DNA from: DATGUP01 sp035301265
GTDB lineage: Bacteria > Bacillota > Bacilli > Bacillales > Amphibacillaceae
Length of the DNA: 64,000 nucleotides
Reading direction: 5' to 3'
Assembly (NCBI GenBank): GCA_035301265.1
Contig: DATGUP010000004.1
Location: 1 to 64,000 of the forward strand
In this document: positions 7,174 to 15,150 of the stretch, in pieces
Layout: each line of letters begins with the position of its first letter
How positions within the stretch are numbered: the stretch's first letter is position 1
Made by a program: the position numbers and the translations under genes
Notes under the pieces: model-generated
Seen by the model: the letters and a program-made list of their open reading frames with translations, nothing else
Database searches by the model: none
What the model was told of the DNA's origin: nothing

Positions 7174-9144
7174 CTAATTACTATAGTGCATTTTCTTATG
7201 AACGATGTTTTTCAAATGTTCAATGACACTAGGATTCTCCAAGCCAGTTATATCACCAGAAACAGCTCCAGTTGCTACAATTTCGCGGAGCAAGCGGCGC
7301 ATAATTTTTCCACTCACCGTTTTTGGCAGTTCAGTCACAAAAATAATCATGTCAGGTTTAGCGATTCGACCAATATGATGAATGATCGATTGCTCGATTT
7401 TGTCATGTAATACTTTTGTTTCCTCGTAGTCTTCATCAGTTCGGACGAACACATACGGAACATCTCCCTTAATATCATCTGGTACGCCGATGACCGCTGC
7501 TTCAGCAATCCCCTCAACTTCTAAGACAGCACTTTCCATCTCCATTGTACTCAGACGATGCCCTGAAACAATGATAACATCATCTGAACGGCCGACAACC
7601 CAAAAATGACCATCCGCATCAACAAGAGCTAAATCACTGGAAAAATAACTCCCTTCTACTTGACTATAATAAGAAGCATAATAACGTTCTGAATCGTTCC
7701 ATAATGTTCGGCAAAGCATTGGGAACGGTTTTCTGATGATTAAATTCCCAAGTACCCCCGGCTCAACTTCATTCCCGTTATCATCAACAACTCTCATATC
7801 CGCACCTAAAAATGATATGCCTGCTGATCCTGGTTTCATTGGTGTAAGCCATGCTGCATTGGCAAGTGGACAACCAGCTGTTTCGGTTTGCCCCCATGTA
7901 TTATTAAGATAAACCTTCTCTTTGCCAAGCACCTTATATGTCCAGTGCCAAGTTTCTGGATCTAAGGGTTCTCCAACAAGTGAAATAACATCAAGACAAG
8001 ATAAATCATAATTTTTCAGCGGGGCGTCACCTAAACTTTTTAACATACGTAAGATCGTCGGGGCCGTAAACCATTTATTCACTCGATATTTTTCAATCAT
8101 TTGGTAAAAGCGATCATTCGTTGGATAGTCAGGCGCCCCTTCGTAGACCATTGTCGTTACGCCGTTTGCCAATGAACCGACAACTCCCCAAATGTGCATC
8201 GTTAACCAACCGATATCAGCTGAACACCAAAAAACATCATCTGCTTTATGATCCATATGGAATTTTGCATAAATGTAGTTTTGGATGACAAATGCCATCG
8301 CCGAATGGACAACCCCCTTTGGATTACCCGTCGTGCCGCTTGTATAAAAAACAATACCTGGCTCATTGGCTTCTACTCGCTCAGGTTCACACTTGATGCT
8401 TTCTTTTTTCGTCAGTTGATACCACCAAAAATCACGTCCTTTTTTCATTGGTGGATTTGTTCCAAGCCGATCAACGACAATAATAGCCTCCGTTGAGGGA
8501 ACAGCAGATATAACGTTGTCCACTTTTTCTTTCAGTGTGATCGTTTTACCACGGCGCTGAGTCGCATCAGCTGTAATAATAATTTTTGGCTTAAAATGAA
8601 TCAAACGATCTTTTAACGCTATCTCGGAAAAGCCGGAAAATATAGCATTATAAATGGCACCAATCCGGAAACAGGCAAGAATCGCAATAAACGACTCGGC
8701 GAGATTTGGTAAATAAATGGCTACACAGTCGCCTTTTGTCACTCCAAAAGATCTCAATACATTAGCAAAGCGATTCACTTCAGAAAGCAGCATATTGTAT
8801 GTGTAAAACTTAGCATCGCCGTTTTCACTTTCCCAAATAAGCGCTGTTCGATTACCTGCGCCATTTTCAATATGCCGATCAAGCAAATTCACACATGGGT
8901 TACTAACACCGCCGACAAAATATTCGAAATCCGGCAGTTCGCCTTTGATCACTTCTTCCCATGGTTCATACCAGACCAATTCTTTTGCCACCTGCTCCCA
9001 AAATGCAGCCGGATTTTTTTGTGAATCGCTAAGCAGTTTTTCAAACGCCTCCATACTGCCAAGATCAGTTTCACGTACCTTTTCTTCTTGTGGATAAATA
9101 AGCGCGCTACTGTTGGCAACTTGTAAAATACCTTTTAAATCCAT
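7174..9144 (-). CDS. AMP-forming acyl-CoA synthetase, acetyl-CoA synthetase family, with altered substrate pocket
   Basis: This ANL-superfamily enzyme (656 residues) activates a carboxylic acid to acyl-AMP and then acyl-CoA. It follows the acetyl-CoA synthetase layout: ACS N-terminal domain, P-loop YTSGTTGNPKGVVHS (about 268-282), CSADIGWLTMHIWGVVG, and the C-terminal PKTVSGKIMRR motif containing the acetylatable lysine. The motif that reads TWWQTET in acetate-specific Acs is TWGQTET here. The second Trp, which closes the acetate pocket, is Gly, so a larger acid is plausible. The start at 9144 follows GAGGAGGTTGAAT; a frame 5 codons longer lacks a site. A promoter overlapped by a cre-like box lies upstream. 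It is not the standard acsA locus. Confidence 0.85.
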   Translation of the reverse strand: MDLKGILQVANSSALIYPQEEKVRETDLGSMEAFEKLLSDSQKNPAAFWEQVAKELVWYEPWEEVIKGELPDFEYFVGGVSNPCVNLLDRHIENGAGNRTALIWESENGDAKFYTYNMLLSEVNRFANVLRSFGVTKGDCVAIYLPNLAESFIAILACFRIGAIYNAIFSGFSEIALKDRLIHFKPKIIITADATQRRGKTITLKEKVDNVISAVPSTEAIIVVDRLGTNPPMKKGRDFWWYQLTKKESIKCEPERVEANEPGIVFYTSGTTGNPKGVVHSAMAFVIQNYIYAKFHMDHKADDVFWCSADIGWLTMHIWGVVGSLANGVTTMVYEGAPDYPTNDRFYQMIEKYRVNKWFTAPTILRMLKSLGDAPLKNYDLSCLDVISLVGEPLDPETWHWTYKVLGKEKVYLNNTWGQTETAGCPLANAAWLTPMKPGSAGISFLGADMRVVDDNGNEVEPGVLGNLIIRKPFPMLCRTLWNDSERYYASYYSQVEGSYFSSDLALVDADGHFWVVGRSDDVIIVSGHRLSTMEMESAVLEVEGIAEAAVIGVPDDIKGDVPYVFVRTDEDYEETKVLHDKIEQSIIHHIGRIAKPDMIIFVTELPKTVSGKIMRRLLREIVATGAVSGDITGLENPSVIEHLKNIVHKKMHYSN

Positions 9145-9274
9145 ATTCAACCTCCTCATGTTTGGTCAGATATTTTGAATGTTTTTATCGTTCATTGAGA
9201 TAGTAACCAATTCATTTTAATAACAGAAATTTCCGTTAAATTTGTGAAATAAAAATGATTTCTTTATTATGTTT

Positions 9275-9303
9275 ATTATAATTAATTTGTTAATTAATGT
9301 AAA
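9275..9303 (-). promoter_or_regulatory. Predicted sigma-A promoter of the acyl-CoA synthetase gene
   Basis: On the minus strand TTTACA (9298-9303) is followed after exactly 17 bases by TATAAT (9275-9280). It lies about 130 bases upstream of the start at 9144, with no other gene between. Confidence 0.7.
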
Positions 9304-9311
9304 CGCTTTAG
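9298..9311. promoter_or_regulatory. cre-like CcpA operator overlapping the -35 box
   Basis: TGTAAACGCTTTAG matches the CcpA cre consensus TGWAANCGNTNWCA except at the last two positions. It covers the -35 hexamer of the promoter at 9275-9303, a position that would repress transcription. Catabolite repression of acetate/fatty-acid activation genes is well known in Bacillus; its action here is inferred. Confidence 0.45.
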
Positions 9312-9883
9312 TGAATCAATTGGCTTTTATGCTTCATCTTTAACGGATGTTTTAATTCAAATTAACATCTGTAAAAGGAAACTTAAGCTAATAAATAACA
9401 TCTAGCCGTGGTTTACAAAAGTAAATGAGAAGATTCTTATTATTTCCGTCATAAATAAACCATTCGCTTGAATTGAGGGAGCTTACAAAAGTAGACACTA
9501 ACCTGTGACTCTAAGCTATGAACCTTGATATATAACTTTTCAAACGGCATCAAAACGCTGTGTTGAACGAAATAAAAAGACTTACTTAATTTAAGTAAGC
9601 CATTATTCAATGTTCTACAACTGCACCTATTTGCGACATGAATGAATCAACTCTTGAATAAACATCGCTTTGGCCTTTGTGTAAGCAGGTCTGCCGAATT
9701 TATATGCTTCTAGGGATATTGTTCATGATGTGTTTTGGCTTTCAGATTCGGGTCGATGCAGACAACCTTGTCGTTGGCTAACCGTAACGATACCTTCACG
9801 TGTCCTAGAGAATATGCGCATGCTTGGCATACCCACAAGAGGAAAAGGGCGTTCATGGACAAGGAAACGTGGTAAATGTCCTC
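9312..9883. other. Gene-poor region with possible decayed sequence
   Basis: About 570 bases without a supportable gene. An 11-base direct repeat TTACAAAAGTA occurs at 9413-9423 and 9483-9493, exactly 70 bases apart. A minus-strand hairpin lies at 9581-9599. The minus strand of roughly 9635-9720 reads ISLEAYKFGRPAYTKAKAMF in one frame, which looks like broken coding sequence (perhaps transposase) but is not identifiable. A plus-strand frame near 9730-9921 has no known motif and is compositionally unlike its surroundings. Confidence 0.4.
9574..9599 (-). terminator. Orphan hairpin with T-tract on the minus strand
   Basis: The near-palindrome CTTACTTAATTTAAGTAAG (9581-9599) is followed on the minus strand by CTTTTTATTT. 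No intact minus-strand gene precedes it, so it may be the relic terminator of a lost gene. Confidence 0.5.
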
Positions 9884-9911
9884 ACCGCATTACAGCGACT
9901 TACATAAACTA
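9884..9911 (+). promoter_or_regulatory. Predicted sigma-K promoter of gerE
   Basis: AC at 9884-9885, 17 bases, then CATAAACTA at 9903-9911 match the sigma-K pattern (AC, 16-17 bases, CATANNNTA) exactly. It lies about 60 bases upstream of the gerE start. In B. subtilis gerE is transcribed by sigma-K in the mother cell, so position and identity agree. Confidence 0.65.
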
Positions 9912-9972
9912 TAGTGACTAAATAATTTCCGGATCATATGCAGCTCTATCTCAGCAAGGAGGGGGTTAACAC

Positions 9973-10197
9973 TTGAAGGACAAAAAGAAGCATTCAACGC
10001 AATTATTGACTAAACGTGAAAAAGAAGTATTCGATCTTTTAGTGCAGGATAAAACCACAAAAGAAATTGCCCAAGAATTATTTATATCGGAAAAAACTGT
10101 CAGAAATCATATTTCGAATTCGATGCAAAAGTTGGGTGTCAAGGGGCGTTCACAAGCTGTTGTGGAGCTTATACGCTTAGGTGAGATTAAGCTCTGA
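9973..10197 (+). CDS. gerE: Spore coat gene regulator GerE
   Basis: This 74-residue LuxR/FixJ-type DNA-binding protein consists of one helix-turn-helix domain, as B. subtilis GerE does. LTKREKEVFDLLVQDKTTKE leads into EIAQELFISEKTVRNHISN, the recognition helix region, and then KLGVKGRSQAVVELIRLGE; it is almost identical to GerE by memory. It switches late mother-cell transcription of spore coat genes. Translation begins at TTG (9973) after AAGGAGGGGGTTAACAC. It is one of few plus-strand genes and is followed by its own terminator. Confidence 0.97.
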   Translation: MKDKKKHSTQLLTKREKEVFDLLVQDKTTKEIAQELFISEKTVRNHISNSMQKLGVKGRSQAVVELIRLGEIKL

Positions 10198-10237
10198 ACA
10201 AAACCGACTTTCCTTTGTGGAAGTCGGTTTTGTTTGT
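10198..10237 (+). terminator. Intrinsic terminator of gerE
   Basis: ACAAAACCGACTT pairs with AAGTCGGTTTTGT around a 10-base loop, immediately after the gerE stop and followed by TTGTCTACTTCTTT. Confidence 0.85.
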
Positions 10238-10271
10238 CTACTTCTTTAAAGATTTTCCTTTGCGAAATATA

Positions 10272-10576
10272 TTAATAATGATCTGCTTGAAATGTTAATT
10301 GAATGTCAACCTCACCATCAGGATGAACAATAACTTCCTCAAGCAATACTTTAAAAACGTGATGCAAATCCTTGTTTATATTTTCAAAGGATTTAAAAGC
10401 TTTTTTGATGTCATCGATCTCTACAATATTTGTTTCTTCATTCTGTAAAACAAATAATTTATGATTTAATACATTCATTTCATTTTCCATTGACGCTTTT
10501 TTTCTTCTAATTCATCCTTGTCGATTATTTCCTCCGACTTCGTTTTATTTACCTTGATCTTGTCTGATCTTTTTGG
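10272..10576 (-). pseudogene. Decayed C-terminal remnant of a serine recombinase
   Basis: Only the tail of a site-specific serine recombinase appears to survive. The minus-strand frame ending at 10272 reads LEEVIVHPDGEVDIQLTF near its end, the typical closing strand block of resolvase/invertase-type large serine recombinases, preceded by a helical stretch. Upstream, another frame (10490-10576) reads SEEIIDKDELEEKKRQW, matching the charged coiled coil that normally comes before. Joining them needs a frameshift near 10480-10492, and a stop codon at 10577-10579 closes the upstream end. The catalytic and zinc domains are missing. The family call is my pattern recognition, not a search. Confidence 0.55.
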
Positions 10577-10580
10577 TTAT

Positions 10581-11024
10581 CTACTTGTTTAAAAGTTTTT
10601 CCTTCATCGTCTCACTTAAAGGTAATGGTTTTCCGGATGCCGGATTCACATGTACCATGCGCCCGCGTCCTGTCAAACAGATTTCATCTTCATGATTCAA
10701 CGCCATATAATGCATATCAAACGATGTGTTGCCGACATGGTTCACCTTAACATACAAATCAATCGTTTCGTTAAAGAAGATTTGCTTATGGTAATCGCAT
10801 TGTAAATCGGCTACAATAGGGATTCCTTCGCTTGTCGATGTATCGCCGAATAAACCGATGTTTTGTAAAAATTCAATCCGAGCCTGCTCAAAATAAATGA
10901 ACGGTGATACGTTGTTCATATGCCCGAACATGTCCGTCTCCGAAAACCGCACCTTAATCGGAATCGAAAATGAAAACCCTTTCCGCCACTGTTCTAAATC
11001 ATCAATGTAAGCGATGGATTTCAA
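10581..11024 (-). CDS. ysmA: YsmA-like acyl-CoA thioesterase (4HBT hotdog fold)
   Basis: This 147-residue hotdog-fold protein of the 4-hydroxybenzoyl-CoA thioesterase type hydrolyses acyl-CoA thioesters; its physiological substrate is unknown. The motif VRFSETDMFGHMNNVSPFIY (about 25-44) contains the active-site Asp followed by GH-N, typical of the 4HBT/YbgC family, and the helix YFEQARIEFL follows. Its position between sdhB and gerE matches B. subtilis ysmA. It starts 75 bases after the sdhB stop, beyond a terminator. Confidence 0.9.
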   Translation of the reverse strand: MKSIAYIDDLEQWRKGFSFSIPIKVRFSETDMFGHMNNVSPFIYFEQARIEFLQNIGLFGDTSTSEGIPIVADLQCDYHKQIFFNETIDLYVKVNHVGNTSFDMHYMALNHEDEICLTGRGRMVHVNPASGKPLPLSETMKEKLLNK

Positions 11025-11060
11025 TGGCCTTCTCCTCTCCTATACCATTTTATTTATGTT

Positions 11061-11094
11061 AAAAATGGCCCAGCCGAAACCCGGCGAGGGCCAT
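11061..11094 (-). terminator. Intrinsic terminator of the sdhCAB operon
   Basis: ATGGCCC (11065-11071) pairs with GGGCCAT (11088-11094), with a nested GCCGGG/CCGGC region. On the minus strand it follows the sdhB stop and ends in TTTTTAAC. Confidence 0.8.
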
Positions 11095-11099
11095 CAACT

Positions 11100-11903
11100 T
11101 TATAAATTATTATCACTACCAAAGAAATTTTTAAACGACTGAAGGGTTGTTGCCCGGTTCATCGCTGCAATCGATGTTGTCAATGGAATACCTTTTGGAC
11201 AAACTTGGACACAGTTTTGTGCGTTGCTGCAGCCTTGAATACCTCCTTCCCCCATCAAACCTTCCAAACGCTCGCTTGCATTCATAGCTCCTGTCGGGTG
11301 GGCATTGTATAAACGCGGGAGTGATAGTGCAAACGGCCCGATAAAATTCGATTTATCATTCACGTTTGGACAAGCTTCTAAACAAACACCGCAAGTCATG
11401 CATTTGGATAACTCGTAAGCCCATTGCCGTTTCTTTTCCGGCATGCGCGGACCAGGGCCGATATCATACGTGCCATCAATCGGAATCCATGCTTTGATTT
11501 GTTTCAAAGCATCAAACATCCGTTCACGATCAACAATTAAATCGCGCACAACAGGGAATGTGGACATCGGTTCTAAGCGAATGGGTTGTTCTAATTCATC
11601 GACAAGCGTTGCACAAGACTGTCGAGCGGTGCCATTAATAACCATCGAGCAGGCACCACACACTTCTTCTAGACAACTCATATCCCATTGAACCGGTGTT
11701 GTTTTTTCCCCATTCGCATTGACTGGGTTTTTGCGAATTTCCATCAATGCTGAAATAACATTCATGTTTTTTCGGTACGGCACGCGAAATGTTTCCTCAT
11801 ATGGTTCCGAATCCGGGCTATCCTGGCGAGTTATAATCAGAGTAACTGTCTGTTGCTCATCAGTTGTTTGCTCATTTTGCTCAGCTATCGCCTGTTCAGC
11901 CAT
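11100..11903 (-). CDS. sdhB: Succinate dehydrogenase iron-sulfur subunit
   Basis: SdhB passes electrons from the SdhA flavin to the membrane cytochrome and menaquinone. The 267-residue protein has the 2Fe-2S ligands in CLEEVCGACSMVING (about 79-93) and a third cysteine in RQSCATL. The ferredoxin-like C-terminal half has CMTCGVCLEACPN and CSNAQNCVQVCPKGIP for the 4Fe-4S and 3Fe-4S clusters. An N-terminal extension of about 25 residues (Gln/Glu/Thr-rich) precedes the usual start and is odd but has its own site, GGGAGTTATATAA, before the ATG. It is the last gene of sdhCAB. Confidence 0.95.
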   Translation of the reverse strand: MAEQAIAEQNEQTTDEQQTVTLIITRQDSPDSEPYEETFRVPYRKNMNVISALMEIRKNPVNANGEKTTPVQWDMSCLEEVCGACSMVINGTARQSCATLVDELEQPIRLEPMSTFPVVRDLIVDRERMFDALKQIKAWIPIDGTYDIGPGPRMPEKKRQWAYELSKCMTCGVCLEACPNVNDKSNFIGPFALSLPRLYNAHPTGAMNASERLEGLMGEGGIQGCSNAQNCVQVCPKGIPLTTSIAAMNRATTLQSFKNFFGSDNNL

Positions 11904-11926
11904 TTTATATAACTCCCTCCACTTCT

Positions 11927-13684
11927 TTAATGTGCTTGTGTGTAATCGCGTTTACGGGGTTTAATTAATGATGTATCCACTTCTTCATAGGAGAAATCAG
12001 GACTGTTTGTTTCCTTATTGTATGTGGCAATCGTCGTTTTCAGCCATTCTTCGTCATCACGATCCGGAAATTCTGGTTTGTAATGAGCCCCGCGACTTTC
12101 ATCCCGATGATACGCACCAAGCGTGATCACCCGGGCCAAATGTAGCATATTCTTCAACTGACGCGTAAACATAACCCCTTGGTTATTCCAACGCGATGTG
12201 TCATTGAGATTGATATTGTTCCAGCGTTCCATAAGTTCTTGGATTTTTTCGTCTGTTTCTAACAATTTATCATTATAGCGAACAACCGTTACATTATCCG
12301 TCATCCATTCGCCGAGTTCTTGATGAATTTGATAAGCGTTTTCTTCGCCCTCCATCTTCATAAACTCTTCAAACTTTTCTTGTTCTGCTTTTTCATAGGA
12401 ATCAAATAGTGTAGACGGCAAATCTTCGACATGTTTATCGAGCCCTTCGATGTACTCAATTGCTTTCGGACCAGCTACAGATCCTCCATAAATAGCCGAC
12501 AACAAGGAGTTGGCACCTAAACGGTTGGCACCGTGCTGCGAATAATCACATTCACCTGCAGCAAAAATACCCGGAATACTCGTCATCTGATCGTAATCGA
12601 CCCAAAGGCCGCCCATCGAATAATGGACAGCTGGAAATATTTTCATAGGGACTTTTCGCGGATCTTCTCCGACGAATTTTTCATAAATCTCGATGATTCC
12701 TCCGAGTTTAATATCCAGCTCTTCCGGATCCTTATGCGATAGATCGAGATAGACCATATTTTCTCCATTAATGCCAAGCTTCTGGTTGACACAAACATCA
12801 AAAATTTCCCGTGTTGCGATATCACGTGGCACAAGGTTCCCGTATGCTGGATATTTTTCTTCGAGGAAATACCACGGTTTTCCATCTTTATACGTCCAGA
12901 TTCGACCACCTTCACCCCGAGCCGATTCACTCATCAGACGCAATTTATCGTCGCCAGGAATAGCGGTTGGATGGATTTGGATGAATTCACCGTTGGCATA
13001 TTTAGCCCCTTGTTGGTACAAAATACTAGCCGCAGAACCTGTATTAATCATCGAGTTAGTCGATTTGCCGAAAATAATTCCCGGACCGCCTGTTGCCATA
13101 ATAGTTGCATCAGCTGGGAAAGCCTTAATTTCATGCGTCGAAAGGTTCTGGGCAACGATCCCTCGGCCAACGCCATTATCATCGAGAATAGCACCGATAA
13201 ATTCCCAGTTTTCATATTTGGTAACGAGGCCTTCAACTTCAAAACGGCGCACCTGTTCATCCAAAGCATATAACAATTGTTGTCCTGTTGTTGCACCCGC
13301 ATAGGCCGTTCGATGCACCTGTGTTCCACCAAACCGACGGAAATCGAGCAACCCTTCAGGTGTCCGATTGAACATAACACCCATGCGCTCCATCAAATGG
13401 ATAATTTTTGGTGCAGCCTCACACATCGCTTTCACAGGTGGCTGATTGGCTAAGAAATCACCGCCATAAATCGTATCATCAAAGTGAAGCCACGGCGAAT
13501 CCCCTTCCCCTTTTGTATTCACCGCGCCATTAATACCACCTTGAGCACAAACAGAGTGAGAGCGTTTAACCGGAACGATAGAAAACAGTTCAACAGGTAC
13601 ACCTGCTTCAGCTGCTTTAATCGTTGCCATCAATCCGGCAAGACCTCCGCCAACGACGGCAATTTTACGATTACTCATAATCAA
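11927..13684 (-). CDS. sdhA: Succinate dehydrogenase flavoprotein subunit
   Basis: SdhA oxidises succinate to fumarate in the TCA cycle, bound to the inner face of the membrane through SdhB and SdhC. The 585-residue sequence has the FAD Rossmann motif VVGGGLAGLMA (about 9-19) and the SHSVCAQGG block with the histidine that binds FAD covalently. The substrate-site segment HPTAIPGDDKLRLMSESARG and the C-terminal IFAAGECDYSQHGANRLGAN are also present. The start is either TTG at 13684 or ATG at 13678; GAAGGAG is spaced better for TTG. It is 23 bases from sdhB and 64 from sdhC. Confidence 0.97.
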   Translation of the reverse strand: MIMSNRKIAVVGGGLAGLMATIKAAEAGVPVELFSIVPVKRSHSVCAQGGINGAVNTKGEGDSPWLHFDDTIYGGDFLANQPPVKAMCEAAPKIIHLMERMGVMFNRTPEGLLDFRRFGGTQVHRTAYAGATTGQQLLYALDEQVRRFEVEGLVTKYENWEFIGAILDDNGVGRGIVAQNLSTHEIKAFPADATIMATGGPGIIFGKSTNSMINTGSAASILYQQGAKYANGEFIQIHPTAIPGDDKLRLMSESARGEGGRIWTYKDGKPWYFLEEKYPAYGNLVPRDIATREIFDVCVNQKLGINGENMVYLDLSHKDPEELDIKLGGIIEIYEKFVGEDPRKVPMKIFPAVHYSMGGLWVDYDQMTSIPGIFAAGECDYSQHGANRLGANSLLSAIYGGSVAGPKAIEYIEGLDKHVEDLPSTLFDSYEKAEQEKFEEFMKMEGEENAYQIHQELGEWMTDNVTVVRYNDKLLETDEKIQELMERWNNINLNDTSRWNNQGVMFTRQLKNMLHLARVITLGAYHRDESRGAHYKPEFPDRDDEEWLKTTIATYNKETNSPDFSYEEVDTSLIKPRKRDYTQAH

Positions 13685-13748
13685 TACTCACTCCTTCTTT
13701 TTCATTCGCATTGCATTTTTCCAACCATTGGTCGATGTCTGTGTACGA

Positions 13749-14369
13749 TTAAGCGCCGTAGGCAAATGAGATCAAAGCTCTGATGCCAACATAGCTTAGC
13801 GCCAGAAAAACGATTAACGATACATATGTACTAATTTTTTGTGATCGGGGTGATTGAGTAATGCCCCAAGTGACAAAAAAGCTCCATAATCCGTTGGCAA
13901 AATGGAAAGTTGTAGAAATGACACCGACGATATAAAACCAGAACATCCATGGATTGGATAAAATGCCTTCCATCAAACCATAATTCAGTTCGGCATTTCC
14001 CATTCCAATTTGCACGCGTGTTTCCCATACGTGCCAAGCGATAAAGACAAGTGTTATAATACCCGTCACCCGCTGCAAAAGGAACATCCAATTGCGAAAA
14101 TAACTGTAGTGCCGTGTATTGTTTTTCGTTACAAACACAATATAGACACCGAGTATTGCGTGAAATAAAATCGGCAAGAAAATAATAAACGTTTCCAAAA
14201 CAGCGCGAAACGGCAGATCATGCATAAATGCTGCTGCTTTGTTGAAGCTCGCTTCCCCATACACAGCAAAATGATTCACCACTAAGTGTTGAATCAGAAA
14301 AATCCCTATAGGAATAACCCCCAGCAGCGAGTGCAGCCTCCTATAGAAAAATTCTCGATTTTCTGCCAT
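13749..14369 (-). CDS. sdhC: Succinate dehydrogenase cytochrome b558 subunit
   Basis: This 206-residue membrane anchor has five hydrophobic segments and conserved histidines that bind two haems and face menaquinone (for example LIQHLVVNHF near residue 22, FHAILGVYIV near 67, IAWHVWETR near 110 and TTFHFANGLW near 153). This matches the Bacillus single-subunit dihaem SdhC. It is the first gene of sdhCAB; the start follows GAGGGGGGCAAAAC. About 290 bases separate it from the divergent yslB gene and hold both promoters. Confidence 0.95.
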   Translation of the reverse strand: MAENREFFYRRLHSLLGVIPIGIFLIQHLVVNHFAVYGEASFNKAAAFMHDLPFRAVLETFIIFLPILFHAILGVYIVFVTKNNTRHYSYFRNWMFLLQRVTGIITLVFIAWHVWETRVQIGMGNAELNYGLMEGILSNPWMFWFYIVGVISTTFHFANGLWSFFVTWGITQSPRSQKISTYVSLIVFLALSYVGIRALISFAYGA

Positions 14370-14661
14370 GTTTTGCCCCCCTCAGTTCTGAAATGATGTT
14401 TGTTTTGTACAAGTTTAAACAATGGAGCAAAAATTTTTTCAAGTATGCCCTTACACTGTTTAAAAATGTACGATTTGTGACAAGTTTATTGTACTTCTTC
14501 CAAGAGATACCGTCAAGAAAAGGAGATTGGCGGCTATTGAAAAAGTCATCCGTTTTCCTTCTTTGGACAAAAAGAACTTGCAAAGCCACGTTTGAAACAG
14601 GATAATAAAGGCAGCTGACAATTTTGTGTAGAAAACCTATTGAATGGAAAGGATGTCATCA

Positions 14662-15102
14662 ATGGCAAAACGACAAAAAGATGTGTCGGTTGCAATGCTA
14701 GACGATTTACATACATCAGGTGCTGGATACGATATCCTGAGATATATCAGTTTGCCGGGAATCCTGGGAACAGAAGCAAGCACACTTTTATATTTTATGG
14801 GGAAGGATTTAGCTCGCAAGTTGAAGCCGGAATCGCTCCACGATGTCTATTATACTTTTGAAAAATTAGGATGGGGCCGCTTGGATTATGTCAAAGAAAA
14901 GCGCAAGGCATTTGTTTTCACTTTAATGTCCGATGCTGTTGTGCGTCGATTAAACGCTCCTATAAATACCGAATTTCGTTTGGAAGCAGGATTTTTAGCC
15001 GAATCGATACAGATGATTAAAGAACAACCGTGTGAATGCAAAGAAGAAATAAACAATAAAATCCATCAAGTCGTGTTCACCGTCTTTGTCACGGAGAGCT
15101 GA
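14662..15102 (+). CDS. yslB: YslB-like protein (DUF2507)
   Basis: This 146-residue cytosolic protein corresponds to B. subtilis YslB, whose function is unknown. The fold resembles V4R/BLUF-like small-molecule sensors, but no ligand is known. Recognisable blocks are GYDILRYISLPGILG (about 22-36) and GRLDYVKEKRKAFVF. A C-terminal stretch carries two close cysteines (EQPCECKEE), which could be redox-active or metal-binding but may be incidental. I chose the ATG at 14662, preceded by AAAGGATG; an ATG 6 codons earlier overlaps that site. It is divergent from sdhC and convergent with uvrC. No aspartokinase gene separates it from uvrC here. Confidence 0.85.
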   Translation: MAKRQKDVSVAMLDDLHTSGAGYDILRYISLPGILGTEASTLLYFMGKDLARKLKPESLHDVYYTFEKLGWGRLDYVKEKRKAFVFTLMSDAVVRRLNAPINTEFRLEAGFLAESIQMIKEQPCECKEEINNKIHQVVFTVFVTES

Positions 15103-15112
15103 TGAAAAAATT

Positions 15113-15146
15113 AAAAAGTACAGGCCATAGGGCTGCTGTACTTTTT
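15113..15146. terminator. Bidirectional terminator between yslB and uvrC
   Basis: AAAAAGTACAG (15113-15123) pairs with CTGTACTTTTT (15136-15146). Each arm starts or ends in a 5-base A or T run, so it serves the two convergent genes. Confidence 0.85.
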
Positions 15147-15150
15147 TACA

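Noticed and set aside
9730..9921. Plus-strand 63-residue frame rich in Arg, Cys and Trp
   Set aside because: It has no ribosome-binding site, atypical composition, no known motif, and overlaps the predicted sigma-K promoter of gerE.
5044..9972. Prophage or novel defence system in the racE–gerE segment
   Set aside because: Apart from the recombinase tail and one possible transposase scrap there are no phage, nuclease, toxin or defence genes; the two intact genes are ordinary metabolic and transport families.
12771..13304. Long antisense frames inside conserved genes (for example in sdhA, and also 18708-19223, 49972-50472 and 59000-59413)
   Set aside because: They lie opposite highly conserved coding sequence, lack ribosome-binding sites and arise from the codon pattern of the real gene.
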